NCBI GenBank assembly: GCA_003339415.1
Contig: PDHQ01000154.1
Location: 17,535 to 81,534 of the forward strand
Reading direction: 5' to 3'
DNA length: 64,000 nucleotides
Source of the DNA: Ophiocordyceps camponoti-saundersi (nom. inval.)
Taxonomy: Eukaryota; Ascomycota; Sordariomycetes; Hypocreales; Ophiocordycipitaceae
Position 1 is the stretch's first letter. Each line of letters opens with the position of its first letter. The position numbers and the translations under genes are program-made. Of this stretch, positions 11,623-23,720 are shown piece after piece. The notes beneath the pieces were generated by a model that did no database searches, was not told the DNA's origin, and saw only the letters and a program-made list of their open reading frames with translations.

Positions 11623-14331
11623 ATGGACCGACATCAAACAGCTCTTGAAGATTTCGGGCCTATTGTTTCGCAGGCATGTAGCCTCTTTATCAGAATGAAA
11701 CTAAATCCATCCTTTTATCCGAGATTGCCGCTGATGGCCGACTCACAGATAATCCTCTCGACTTCTGACTCTGAGTTCCTCGATCATCTAATTCCGGTCT
11801 TGAAAGATGCAGCATATTCGAAAACGATTTCGACGCTGACTCAGTGCCTTACACGATATTCCGACGATCGCGAAGCTGATACGGAACGCATTGGTCTAAC
11901 TAGACACGAGGAGTTTCTCAGTTCCGTGGGCCGCTTGCAGACCGTTCGCGAAGGCACAGTGTCTTTGACTGCGGAAATACTCAAACTCAACGAATCTATC
12001 CAGACCAGCACAGAGAGGCTCGCGGAGCAAAAGGGTGCTCTTGTCAACACTACCGCCATCCGTCACAACATAGCCGACACAACAAATGCTCTGAAGGAAG
12101 CACTTCAAGTTTTACATGCCGTAAACAACTCGCATGAGCTTGTGCGTCGGAAGAAATACTACTCTGCACTGAAGTCACTCGAAGACTTGCAAAATGAGCA
12201 TATCGTCCCAATTCTCCAAAATCGTTACGCGACTCAGCAGCGCCTTGCCGATGTCATCCAGAAATCAATACCTGGATCCCAGAAGGCCATTTCAGAAGCC
12301 GTCATGACAGACCTGAATACCTGGCTGTTCCGCATTCGTGAGACTTCACAGTTTCTAGGCGAGGTGGCATTTTATCACACAGAACTGCGGAGGTCTCGCC
12401 AAAGGAAGCGAGTTGACAATGATCCGTTTTTGTCTAACTTCAAGTTGAATTCTTCAATTGAACTTGTTTGCGACGAGAGTGAAGAGGTCGATGTTCTTAA
12501 CAATGAGGAACTTCAGGTTGACTTCACTCCGTTATTTGAGGCGCTACACATACACGATGCTCTGGACCAGAGTGACCAATTTCGGTCCCAATACGCGGCC
12601 ACTCGGAGGCAACAGAAAGATCTTCTTATTCCCAACTCGATTGAACTTCTAGCAGATGATGAGACATCTCTCAGTAGCCTACTGGAGGGGATCGCTGGCT
12701 TCGCGATCATCGAAAAGACCACAATGCGTCGTGCGCCCCAACTGCGTTCTGTGATAGACGTAAGTCGCCGAATCTCACGACCTGCCAACGCGTTATTGAA
12801 TGTCATATCAGGTGGAAGAACTTTGGGAATCTATGTGCAGCGCGGCCATTACCTTGACATCAAAAGCGATTAACGATATTAGTAACGCCGAAGTACTTCT
12901 TAAAATCAAGGGTGTCATTGCGCTCTTCGTTCAAACGATGGAGGTAGGCTGGGTGAGCTTCTTCCCTCTCCAAAGTATAGCTAAATGGTGGTTAGGGCTG
13001 GGGCTATTCTATAACCACACTCGACAGCTTTATACTTGCTCTGTTTGACAAATATGCCGAATTGTTGAAGCGTCGATTTAGCGAGGACTTTCAGGAAGTA
13101 CGTTTCGTCCATGTCGACAGCGACACGATACTGACAGGCATACAAGATCGTCTCAACCGATGATTATATGCCCATGGCCATCAACTCTGTTGAGGAGTAC
13201 GAAAAGGTCATAAATGTCAGCTGGTTCACGCAGGATCAACCTATAGAGGAGCTTAAGTACAATCTGGTCCAACTCCTTGAAAGGGATGCATCGAAAAGCT
13301 CACGCTACCTAGGTTTCCTTGCGTGTTGCCCTTCTCGCAGATGTACCCCTTGTGCTGCATTGACATTAGAAATTTTCTGAACCAGTTCTACTTTTTCTCG
13401 GACGACCACTTTCAGCATTCTGATGCCATTGACGAAACACTCAGAAAGGTAATGCTGACTATACAAGCCTTTCGGCTCTCCTGCGTGGCTAATACCTATA
13501 ACTCGAAGTCATTGGATGAGCTTTTGATAGAAAAAGTTTGCAAGTCATTGGTCGAGCGATTGAGCTCACAATACCTCGGCCAAATTGTTCAGATACTCAT
13601 CAATCTCGAACAATTCGAAGTGGCATGTCAGGAATTAGAGCAGCTTCTGATCAGAGCAAGGTCATCAATATCGGCCGGTGGCCCGTTGAAGTTGAACGCA
13701 ACTGAGGAATTTCGCTTCAATAAGAAGACGGCTGAGAAACGCATCTTCGAGCTTGTGAATAGCAAGATTGATGACCTTATCGACACTGCGGAATATGACT
13801 GGTGGGTAAATTTTCTTGAACATGATGATCAATGAGGCGCTACTGACAATTTCTCGAAAGGCTGGCCTCCTCAATAATCTCAGAACCTAGCAATTATATG
13901 CAGACGCTTACTCGTTATTTGTCGAACATTATGAATTCCACGTTGCTGGGGTTGCCGCGAGAGATCAAGGAACTGATATACTTCGATGCGCTCAGTCACA
14001 CCGCGAACAAAATATTGGTCTTACTCTCTGATGCTGGAAACGAGTCTCGATGGCGGCTAACGATATTGATAAGGCTCTCCCCCTTTCACCGGAAGTGAAG
14101 CACATCAACGCATGTGGCGTGGCTGCACTTGCCCAAGATGTTCGATATTTGACAGAATTCGTCAGTAGTTTGGAGAATGGGCCGATGCTCAGAGAGAATC
14201 TGGACGAGCTGCAACAGACCATCAGCCTCATGCAATCCGACAATTTTGACGAGTTTTTCGACATCTCCACTCGCAATAAGAAGTATGGGCGGGTTGATGC
14301 TCTTAACGGACCCCTTCTTCTGGAAAAGTAG
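11623..14331 (+). CDS. SEC15: Exocyst complex subunit Sec15 (EXOC6 family), nine-exon model
   Basis: Sec15 is the exocyst subunit that binds the Rab GTPase Sec4 on secretory vesicles and links them to the tethering complex at growth sites. Exons: 11623-11673, 11749-12759, 12812-12943, 12996-13097, 13147-13256, 13313-13448, 13509-13801, 13861-14017, 14074-14331 (2250 nt, 749 aa), in frame with no internal stop. Landmarks that match fungal Sec15 are IILSTSDSEFLDHLIP near the N-terminus, a helical, coiled-coil-like region (about residues 60-160), FAIIEKTTMRR, and the C-terminal Sec15 domain with LPFSQMYPLCCIDIRNFLNQ, RLSSQYLGQIVQ, EYDW, LGLPREIKELIYFDALSH and STRNKKYGRVDALNGP. Most introns are GT-AG with CTGAC or CTAAC-like branch sites (for example 13098-13146, 13802-13860). 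The first (11674-11748) would be GC-AG; it is 75 nt without a stop, so it might instead be coding. The 14018 donor GTCTTA is weak. Some homologues appear to carry a short extra C-terminal tail. Converges on the HAP5 gene. Confidence 0.93.
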
Positions 14332-14692
14332 TGACCAAACCTGAACGTCCTAAGTGAATAGAACTAAGTTTTGCCGCAGGCTCACGCCAGCAACACCAGC
14401 TGCTGGACCGCTATCAAACATATCCTCGCGATTTGCTATAATGAAATGATCACTGAGAAGTGTCTGTTAACTGCCCGCAAGGCAAGTCAACCCTCCTTCA
14501 CGAATTGGTATAATGCATCGAGGCAACGGTTTTCGACATGGCATAACGTTATTACACCGCGCTTGCCAAATTGAAGCTGAATAGTTTACGGTGACGAGGA
14601 CGGACAGTACGCCACTTGAGGGGATGATCACCCTACTACTGGTTTGTGTTGCAGAGGCTTCCGTCATTTTCCTCAGTGAAATTATGCCCGGT
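14332..14692. other. Convergent intergenic region, 3' UTRs
   Basis: These 361 bp between the two stop codons have ordinary base composition and no RIP signature. I see no conserved reading frame: the short open frames here match nothing I recognise and do not continue the Sec15 C-terminus. The region presumably holds both 3' UTRs and polyadenylation sites, none of which I can place with confidence. Confidence 0.6.
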
Positions 14693-15803
14693 TTACTCAA
14701 ACTCCTCCGAGGACATGGGTGCCTGAGTTACACAGTATGAGAACAAATATCGTCCCATACAAGGGGTTAAACTAACCTGTTGTGGTTGCATCGTAGTATA
14801 GGGGTAGATGCCCTCCATTTCCCCATACATGGATGTGGATGCTTGGGGCTGGCCGTACGTAGTTGAGGAAGCTTGGGGAACTTGGCTTGGATACATATTG
14901 GCATTCTGGCGGTACTCTTGCTCGGTAGTAAGATGATGCCCCGTCATGTAATCCGAAGGGCCCATTGGTTGAGAGGAGTGGTTTTGACCTACTGTCCCAT
15001 GTTGGCTGGACAGCTGGCTTTGACTATGACCTACAGGTATCGCCGCTGCAGCAGATTGCGCGGCAGCCCTCTTAGCGTGAGACGAAGCTTCTTCTCGGGG
15101 TACAATATCGATGAGGAAGTCAAACATGTCGGACTTGGCGAGGGCTGAAGCAATGTCGGAACGTTGAAGGGTACGACGTTTGTTTTCTTCGGCATGTATC
15201 CAAGCTCTCATGGTGAGCTCCGTGATAAAGATATCACAGCCCTTGGCGAAGAGAATAGGCGCTTCCGCGGAAATCATTTTGACCTCGGGGTCTGCCTTCA
15301 TGACCTTTTTAATACGGGCGAGGGGAAGCTGATGGAGCTTGTAGTCATGAGTGTCGCTTTCAAGATGAGTGATTGTCTGTTGCCAGTATGTTGTCAAGAT
15401 GTCTTTGTATTGACCAGTCAGGCCTTGGTGCACCTTTGCACGATGAGCAAGTTAGCGTCACAATCAACGTCACGCCTTGGTTGAAAAGGATAGGGAGGGA
15501 CAGACATTGGCCCAGGGTCCGGTGTAAAGCTCGGCAGGGGCAAAGCCTTGCGAAGCTAACTAGAACCAAGATCAAAGTTTGTATCCCAGCCGTGTAAGTC
15601 AGGAGTCAGGAACAAGAGAGTTTGCGGGTGTATACGAACGGCAGCGCAGGCACCTATCAATCCGCAGAGGCATATTATCAGCTTCGTCTCGCAGGCGGCG
15701 AGAGGAAGGACCTACCATAGTGGCCACCCTGGGTGGGGTCATATACAGGGGCGGTGCGACTTTGCTGAGCAAGTGCCGGGGCAGATTCAGACTGCGAGTC
15801 CAT
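14693..15803 (-). CDS. hapE: CCAAT-binding factor subunit HAP5/HapE (NF-YC), four exons
   Basis: NF-YC family subunit of the heterotrimeric CCAAT-binding complex (with HapB and HapC in Aspergillus), a nuclear regulator of respiration, iron and redox genes. Minus-strand exons: 15716-15803, 15506-15555, 14777-15433, 14693-14722 (825 nt, 274 aa; A. nidulans HapE is of similar size). Residues about 31-70 contain [18 protein letters not shown] and a YWQQ helix; the histone fold runs about 83-161 with [31 protein letters not shown] and [13 protein letters not shown]. The C-terminal third is rich in Gln, Ser, Tyr and Met, as in fungal homologues. Introns: 15556-15715 (GTAGGT to GTTAG, 160 bp), 15434-15505 (72 bp, branch GCTAAC) and 14723-14776 (54 bp, GTTAGT to CTCAG, open in frame). 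The ATG at 15803 has AGG before it and G at +4; an in-frame ATG at 15884 would add 27 residues. The open frame beginning with GTG at 15433 is exon 3, not a true start. Confidence 0.93.
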
Positions 15804-15960
15804 CCTGGAGCCGTAAGGCGTTAAGCAGAGGGATCCGAGGAAAGCCTGCCGACAAATGAGCACTGAAGGGCGAGTCGAGCGCATAGGCAGGATACCTGCT
15901 CGTGAGTAGGTAAGTGGGCACAGTTCGAAGGACTTGAAGCCGGCAAGTAAGAAATAGCAA
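15804..15960 (-). promoter_or_regulatory. hapE upstream region
   Basis: About 157 bp of normal-composition DNA lie between the hapE start and the start of the AT-rich tract; this is the likely promoter or 5' UTR, with an in-frame ATG at 15884. I found no CCAAT or ATTGG box here. Autoregulation through an own CCAAT box in this segment is therefore not supported. Confidence 0.45.
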
Positions 15961-16967
15961 ATAAAAAAATTTACCTAATTTTATAAAGCTCCTGATTCTA
16001 TGTTAAACAAGTATCCGTAAAATGTAATAGAGGACTCTTTCGTAGGATTAAAAAAGTAGGACGGAGTAAAATACTAGTAACTAAAAGTAAGGTGTTAATA
16101 TAAGATAAAATAATTTTATTTTATAATTAATTAAAATAAATAATTAAGACAAAAGCTTTATAAATTATTAAAGTTTTAATAATACTTATAAACTGCTAAT
16201 TTAGTATAATAATTATATACTTAGAATAACTTCTTTTTAAAATACTTAGTTTAAATTTTATAAATAGTAAAAAGGGGCTTAGGAAACCCTTTAACTAAAG
16301 TAGCATAGCTATATAACGCTTATAAGTAAATATAATAGCTTAAGTTAAGTTAAATAAATAATCTTTCTAATATAAAGCTATTAAAAGCTTTTTTATAAAG
16401 TATAGCTATAGGTAATATATACTTTATTATTAAAGTCTAGTTTTTATATTATACTCAGGTTATTAATCTAAGTATTAACTTTATAAATTAGCCTTATAAT
16501 TAAATAATAAAGCTGCTACTATTTAGCTTAAAAGCTTATAGCGGAAGGATTAAATAAAATAAAATAAAAAAGATAGTTAAATAGAAAGGCAAATAAGCTT
16601 TAAAAGATAAAGTAGTATATATAGCTATTTAGTATATTAAAATATATCTTTCTTAAAAGCTTTTTATATATAATTATTATTATATATAGCTTAGTAAATA
16701 AGTATTCCTTTAACTAGTCTCTTAACACTTATATAATAAAGTATTATATAATAAAAAACTTATTAAAGCTAATTTAGTTATTATAAAGTTAAATAAAAGC
16801 GTTATTAAGAAACTTTAAAAAGTTTTAATATATTTTTAAAGTAACACTAAGCTTTAATTAAAGTAATTTATTAATAAAGTATTTATAAAACTAACTATAT
16901 TTCTTAAGCTTTTTATAATAAAGTTATAAAATAACTATATATAAAGAATAACTATAAGGTTATATAA
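15961..16967. other. AT-rich RIP tract, no gene seen
   Basis: The first 150 bp (to about 16110) are a transition zone that still has TG and CA (for example ATGTTAAACAAG). After that CA and TG nearly vanish. All six frames are broken. No repeat partner for this segment was recognised elsewhere in the window. It is probably transposon remains mutated beyond recognition by eye. Confidence 0.6.
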
Positions 16968-17154
16968 TATAAGGGATTCGGGCTATGCTCGAATAACTAA
17001 GTCACGTGGCGGTAATTAGTTAGATCCGCGCGCGGCACGCGCGTGGACTACTTACCCCTATTCCGCGTTATAACCCCTTTTTTATAGCTTTTTATACTCG
17101 TTCTAAATAATAAAGTTACCTTATTATAAATAGCACTAAAGTTAAACCCTTATA
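16968..17154 (+). repeat. LTR of the Gypsy-2-related fragment
   Basis: About 187 bp, compared with 250 bp for the Gypsy-2 LTRs. Both begin TATAAGGGATTCGGGC and end with a CCTTATA-like sequence; TG and CA ends converted to TA fit RIP. It contains a very GC-rich stretch (17026-17046) of CG dinucleotides that survived, since CpG is not the RIP target. Confidence 0.6.
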
Positions 17155-18221
17155 TAAAATAAGTATTATTATAATAGATAACTTTATTTTTTAAAAAGCT
17201 ATTATCGCTTAGCTTTAATAATAATAAGTAACTATCTTTAAGTTATAAAAAGTCTTATAAGTATAATATAATATTATTTAGTTTATAATAATATATCGCT
17301 AACTTTAGCTAAATATAATATTATAATAGCTATGCTATAAACCTTTTCTTTTTAGTTTCCTTTTTAATAAAAATAAAACTTTATTTTTAGCTTAGCGGTC
17401 TCTAATATTATATAAGCTATTAGCGGATTATATCTTTATTAGCAATAATTATAATAAATAAGTTTTTTTTTATTAATACCTTTTACTTACTATTTAGTTT
17501 AAGGTAATAATATTTTTTTTAAACGGGGAAAAAAATACTAATACTAAGTTAAAACTTTCCTTAAAAATCTTAATATTATATTTACTAATCCTTACCGCCG
17601 CTAAACTATTATAACGGGGCTAGAAAAGCTTTCTTAAGGCGCTTTAGAGTTATTCTCTAATTTTTTTATTCGCTTTAAAGCTAAGCTTTCTCTTTTAAGC
17701 GGTATTATATAAGCTAATAAAATTAAAGTTATATACTTATAATATACTTTTACTTTAAAATTATAATATTATTATTTAAGATATAAGATTTCTCTTAATA
17801 ACTACTTTATAGCTATAAACTATATTTATTTAATTATAGTTAATATTAAATCTTTTCATATTAAGAATAAAGGTAAGATATTCTCTCCCTTTTTATCCTA
17901 CCTAATAGCTTAAGATATTAATATACTTATAATAAATATTTGCTAAGCTAGTATAGCTTTAAGACGCTCCTCTTATAGCTAGAAGTATAATAAAGGTTAA
18001 AAGTAGCGATTAGGCCCCTACTATATTACCCCCTATATTTTTATAAAAAAATATAATAAGTAATAAATTAATAATTATTATTTATATTATAGCTAAGTAA
18101 CTTACTTTATAAAAAACTACCTTATATACCCTTCCTTATCTTTATCCTTATTTATATATTTTATAAAAATAGTTAAAACTAACTAAAAAAATTATTTTAA
18201 CTAAGGAAAAGAATCCCCTTT
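16968..18221 (+). mobile_element. 5' fragment of a Gypsy element related to Gypsy-2
   Basis: Starts with a shorter LTR (16968-17154) whose first 15 bases, TATAAGGGATTCGGG, match the start of the Gypsy-2 LTR at 33474. The following interior (for example 17580-17760) matches 34110-34310 in Gypsy-2 in the same orientation, including a shared block around CGCTTTAAAGCTAAGC. The match ends near 18221, where another LTR begins, so the element is cut off before pol. RIP has destroyed all frames. Confidence 0.65.
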
Positions 18222-18807
18222 TAATATAAGATATCTAATAATACTTTTATAAATTACTTAACTTTTTATAATATTTTACTAAGATTTCTTTTAAAGATTT
18301 TGCTTAGATTTCCTATAGAAACTTTATTACCTTTATATTTAGGAAATTACTAAGATTTTTTCTTAGGATTTCTCTATAATAACTTTTAGGAATTTACTAA
18401 GATTTTTAACTAGATTTAATATTAAAATATACCTTTAAAAATCTCCGGATTTTATAAGAAAATCCCCGCGCGCTAGGAAATTACTATATACTAGAAAATC
18501 TCCGTTTTATTAATATATATAGAAATCACTATAAAATCCTCTTAGTAAATATTTTTAAAGATTATATTAAGAAATCTTTTTTAAGCTTTTAGTATATAAT
18601 TAGCTAAATATTTCTTTAAATAATAGTTTAGATTTTTTTATAATTATTATTTTAATTTTAAAAAACTTTTATTTATATTTATATTTTTATAATAGCTAAT
18701 TTATAATTTTATAATTAATAACTAGCTTATTTTCCTTCCTTATATATTATATATAATAGCTAGCTTACTATATATTATTATTAATAAATTATATATATAT
18801 TATATTA
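18222..18807 (+). repeat. LTR copy of the Gypsy-3 family
   Basis: About 586 bp, collinear with the LTRs at 30043-30634 and 48335-48927, sharing for example AATCTCCGGATTTTA and the terminal run ending TATATTA. Flanking 5-mers (CCTTT and CGCTA) do not match, so this is not a simple solo LTR. It may be one end of an element whose other end has been lost or has recombined. Confidence 0.7.
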
Positions 18808-21800
18808 CGCTAAGAACTTATAAGGTATCTAAGTATATAAAAAGTAAGAAAAGGGGAAAAACTAAGTTAGGCTTAGGGGAAAACCCCTTACTAAGTAATT
18901 AGTAGCTAATAAGGTAAAAATAATAAGTAAGGAGAGGGTATTATAGCGGGCCTTATATTAGTCCGCTAAGTTATAGTAGCGAGTTTAAGGTAAATTAAGC
19001 TAGGGTTTAGGGGTCGCTAGAGTTTAAAATTAGTTAGTCTTTAGTCAGTTAGGACTAACTAAAAGAAGTCCGGACTAAAAATACATACCTTTTAATTAGT
19101 CTTTAGTTAGTCACTTTAAGGAATTTAGTTAGTCCTTAAATATAGTAACTAACTAACTAAAGACTAAAGACTAAAAAGACTAAACATTTAGTTAGCTTAC
19201 GTAAGTCGTTTTAATTAGAAAAAAATACTATTATATAGGGCTTCTTAAGGGCTATATAAAACTTTTAAATTTATCTTAATTAGACTATTTATTATAGAGT
19301 AATTAATTCTTTAGTTTAAAAAGCTAGGATAAATACTTATTTTAAAAAAAGAAAGAAATTTATTAAATTCTTATATAAAATAGTAAAAGAAGTTAAAATA
19401 AATAGCTACTTACCTTTAACTTTATATAAGTTTTATAATTTTTTTCTTACTTTTATAGCTAATATTAGTCTTTAAATTAAATCTTATATAAAAATAGCTA
19501 AAGTCTCTTAGCTAAAATCTTTTCTTATAATTCTAATAATTAGTAATATTATAAGTAAAAAATCTATTAATAGTAATTAAAAAATTTATTATTAGATAAT
19601 ATTATTTTTATATTTTTAAGTCCCTTATTAGAGGAGGTTTTTTAAGGAAAATTAATTTTATTACTCTTAGTAAAGATTTATATAGTGAAAAATATAGTAG
19701 TAAGGGAAAAAAAGGAAAAAATAAAAAAAATTAATAACTAAAAATCTAAAAGGCTTACTAAGCTAAAAATAAGATTATAAGTAAATTAGAGCTTATTTTA
19801 TATAATAAGATTTTATTTTAAATTTTATTTTATACTTATCTTTTCTTATTTAAATATTAGCTTTTAAGAAATTTAATATAAAGTAAGAGTAAAAAAAAAC
19901 TTTTCACGACTTTAGACGATCGGGGTCCCTATTCGTGCTTAACGCTATAATATTATAAGAATTTAGTGCTTTCTGCCTCTCGGAGTCTAACTTCGCTAAA
20001 AGAATAACCTTAAACGCGAGGTTATAAGGCGGTCCGCCTCCTAATCCGCCGTTAATACCGATAATATTTAATAGTAAAACCTAAGGGCTTAACTAATCCT
20101 AATAATACCTATATATAAGTAAAAGTTAATTTAATATTACTATTAATTTTAATAACTTATTTATTAATATTTTTTAGATTTTAATAAATCTTATCTTAAA
20201 GTCTATATATAAAAAACTTATTAAAGTAATCTCCGCGTAAGATTTTCGCCCTATATAGAGTATTTTTAATATAATATTTACTAAGCTTTAATAATATAAA
20301 TAAGCTTCCGAAAACCTATTTAGCTTTCCCGTTATTATCTCCTATATTATTTAAAAGTTAGTTAAGGCCGCCTTTTATAAAGTAATAGGTAAGTAGTTAA
20401 ATTTCGCCTTTAGAGCTTTAACTTAAGCTAGTATAGTTATAAACTCCGCCCTAAACTCCGCCTCCCTTATAGCGTCCTTTATATAGCTAATTCCGGTAAA
20501 AATAAAAAAAAGGTATTTATATTAATAAAGGATATTTTAATATTTAGTAAAATTTTAGCGCTTATTTCTTAAAAAATTATTTAGAAAGTTAATAAGGCTA
20601 TAAGCTATTTTATAATAATTACCGTATATTAATTTCTTAGCGGTAATTTTATTATTATATTTAACTTAAAGTATAAGGATTTTACTTTTAAGAATAAATA
20701 AGTAGCTTAAGCTTTTAGAGTAGAAGCTAAATATATATACTAAACTTATATTATTATTACTAAAAATATTTAAACTTTAATAGTTAACTATAACTATAAT
20801 ATATTACTTAATATTATTAAGGAGGTAAATAAAGTTAATATAGTTTAGGTAAAAGCGCTTTAATTTTAGTATATTATTAGCGGAGAAGCCTTATAAACTT
20901 ATCTTATTATAAGCTTTAGTAGCGTAAAAGATATAAATAAGCTTTATTTAAATAAAGTAATTATAAGTATAAAAATAATTTATTATAAACTTTATAAGGA
21001 TTTTATATATTTTAAGTAATATTATAAATATTTTTAATTTAAGTATATTATTAAATATTACTAAGAGCCCCCTTAATATAGATATTATATAGCTACTTTA
21101 TATAATAGTAGAGAAGAAAACTACCTTATATAGAAAGAAGAAAGACCCCGCTATTATATTTTATATAAGGGTATATATTTTATATAATTAAAAGACTACT
21201 TAGAGTTTTAAAAATAGTAAAGCTATACTAAGTTTAGCTTCCTTAATAAACTTTACTTTTTCTAATTATTATAAGCTACTTAGCTTTTAGCCTTTACTTA
21301 GTAATAATTTTATAAAAATAGTAAAAACTTTATTATAATTTCTTTAAGGAAATAAGTATATTATAAATCTTTTAAAAATACGCCTTAGCGATCCTCTTAT
21401 AATATATTACTTACTTAAGTTTTTCTAAAAGGCTCCTAACTTAGTAATATTTATAAAAGCTATAAGCTATATAATAAACTTTATAACTTATAACTAGCTT
21501 TATAATAATCCTAAGTAGAGTTTATATTAATAAACTTTATATAATTAAAGTAAGTATAAATAATTATTCTTAATACTTAGTTTTTATAAAGATTATAACT
21601 ATATTATAAAATATATAAAAAATTAACTACTTTATTTAGCTTACTTTATTTAGTAAAAAGAGCTATAATATTATCGCTATATAAGAATTCTAGCCTAATA
21701 TATATAATCGCCCTCCGCTTCCTAAACTCGCTTCTTATTATTTTATTTTAAGTAAAAGTAAAGCTTTTTTTTATATATATAAATAATATAAAGTTAATAA

Positions 21801-23059
21801 TTAGAACTTTATTATAAAGCTTAACTTTATTAAAGTTTCCTTTTATAATAAGCTTTAGGTATTTATTATTTACTCCTTACTATTTAAAATATATACCGGA
21901 CCTTTTTTACGCTTACCTTCTCTTTCTCCTTCCCTATACTCCGCCTTTACCTCCGCTCCGCTAATTATCTTTAGTAATTTTAACGCTTATTACCCTTTTT
22001 AAGACTTTTATAAATATACCTCCCTTTACTTCGTAAAGCTTTTTTCCGCTTTTTACTAACTTTACCTTAAACTTTTTACCCCTCCTTATAAGATTACTTA
22101 AAAAATATATAAGCGATAAGCTAATATTATTAACTTAATTTAAAATATATCTAACTATTTCTTTATATATTTTAGCTTAGATTTTAATCTCCTTAGCTTT
22201 AATTATATTATTTAATTTATATTATTTATTACTTTTTTTTTAAACTTTACTTTAATATTACGCTAAAAATATTTTAATTTTAATATTTTATAAGTAAAAG
22301 TAAAAAATTACCTTTTATTTTTTACTATTTAAGTAAAGTTTATAATAAATATTAAGAAGTTAATATTATAGCTATATAAATAATTAAACGCTATAGCTAA
22401 CTTAATAATTTTAAAATTACCTTAATAATATAATCTTTATTTATATTTATAATAAACTTTAAAGGTTATTTTTATAATCTTAAATATAAAATATATTAAG
22501 TAGTATTAGTAAATATAGCTAAACTTTAATTATTAGTAAATATATTAAGATATTATAATATAATAAAAATTATTTATTAGAAAAGCGAAAAGGGATAACT
22601 AGAGGCGATTTCTCGCCTTTATAAGCGGTAACCTTAATATTATATAGTTTATAGCTTAGTAAATAAAACTTTATAGCTAAGCTTTTTTAAAGCTTATATA
22701 TATTTCTTTTTTTTAATAAAATATAAACTTTACTTTTTAATTATTTTTCTTTAAAAAGTTAAAGCTTTTAGCTTATAAGTTTTTTCCTTATTCTTTAGAA
22801 AATACCTTATATTTTCTTATCTCTAACCTCTTCCCCTTAATAAATATCCTTTTCTAAGTTATAGAAGATAAGGTTTAATCTGCTATTTTTAATATTATAT
22901 TATAAAAATTTACTAAGCTTAATAATATCCTTATTAGCTTTCTAAAAAATTATAAATAATTTTTTATAATAATCTTAATTAAGCTTTTTTAGGAATATAT
23001 TACTTATAAATATTTCCTTACTTAATATTAGACTTTTAATATTATAGTTTTTTAAAAAA

Positions 23060-23720
23060 TAAGAAAAAGCTTAGAAGTTTATTAGATTTTAAATAGCTAT
23101 TATCTTATCTCCTTTTTTAATATTATAAATAAAATTTTTAAAATTATAATAGCGAAGAAAATATCTTATATAGCGAAGTTTATAAGAATCTTATTATAAG
23201 GTTAGATAAGTAATTAGCTTAACTAGTTTACTAATAGCGCTTTATTTCTTCTAATAAAGTTTATTTATATTACTTAAAGCTTTTAAAGCTTTACTTTTCT
23301 CTTAATATTAGATATAATAAGCGCTTTTAATTATATTTTATATTTTAAGCTAATAGAAATCTTTAACTTTTTTAGCTTCCTTAGATAAATTATAGCTTTC
23401 CTCCGCTTTTACTTTTTTAATTATACCTCCTATTTAAAAGTTAACGGTAAACTATTAAACCTTTTCCCTATCTTTACTAGAGTCCTTTAAGGCTCCCCGC
23501 TCTTTTTAATATTATTTATCTTATATATCTTATCTTTTTATAAGCGCCTAGAATAAATAATTAATATATTTATTATTAGATTTATAAATAATATTAATAT
23601 TTTTTAATATTAAGTATATCTTCGCTTAGGTTTATTATTAGCTTAAATAAGCTTAGAGTATTTATTATAATTAGATAATAGAGTATAAAATAACCTTCTA
23701 GCTACCTAAAAATAAGCTTT
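23060..23720 (+). pseudogene. LINE reverse transcriptase remnant
   Basis: Plus-strand translation through stops preserves the RT finger and palm blocks. The catalytic pair at 23584-23592 (codons ATA AAT AAT) encodes I-N-N rather than I-D-D. Both Asp-to-Asn changes are GAT to AAT after a T, the change RIP makes when it acts on the opposite strand. The enzyme cannot be active. Confidence 0.75.

Noticed and set aside
11841..12806. Minus-strand open frames across SEC15 exon 2
   Set aside because: They are antisense shadows of a clearly conserved coding exon and match nothing recognisable.
12953..13030. An intron from the strong donor GTGAGC at 12953 to the CAG at about 13025
   Set aside because: It shifts the frame into a stop. 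The 12944-12995 intron instead restores a TMEGWGYS-like joint that matches the family.
13449..13508. Treating 13449-13508 as Sec15 coding sequence because it is open
   Set aside because: It begins with GTAATG, has a CTAAT branch-like site and ends in AG. Removing it joins ETLRK to SLDELL, as expected for the family.
14371..14700. Short open frames in the intergenic region
   Set aside because: They are about 70 codons, overlap each other on opposite strands and show no family resemblance. They fit 3' UTR sequence better.
14873..15824. Plus-strand open frames over hapE
   Set aside because: Shadows opposite the histone-fold exon and its upstream exons.
16985..17046. GC-rich stretch as a CpG-island promoter
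   Set aside because: It lies in an LTR shared with Gypsy-2, and its GC content reflects CpG steps that RIP does not target.
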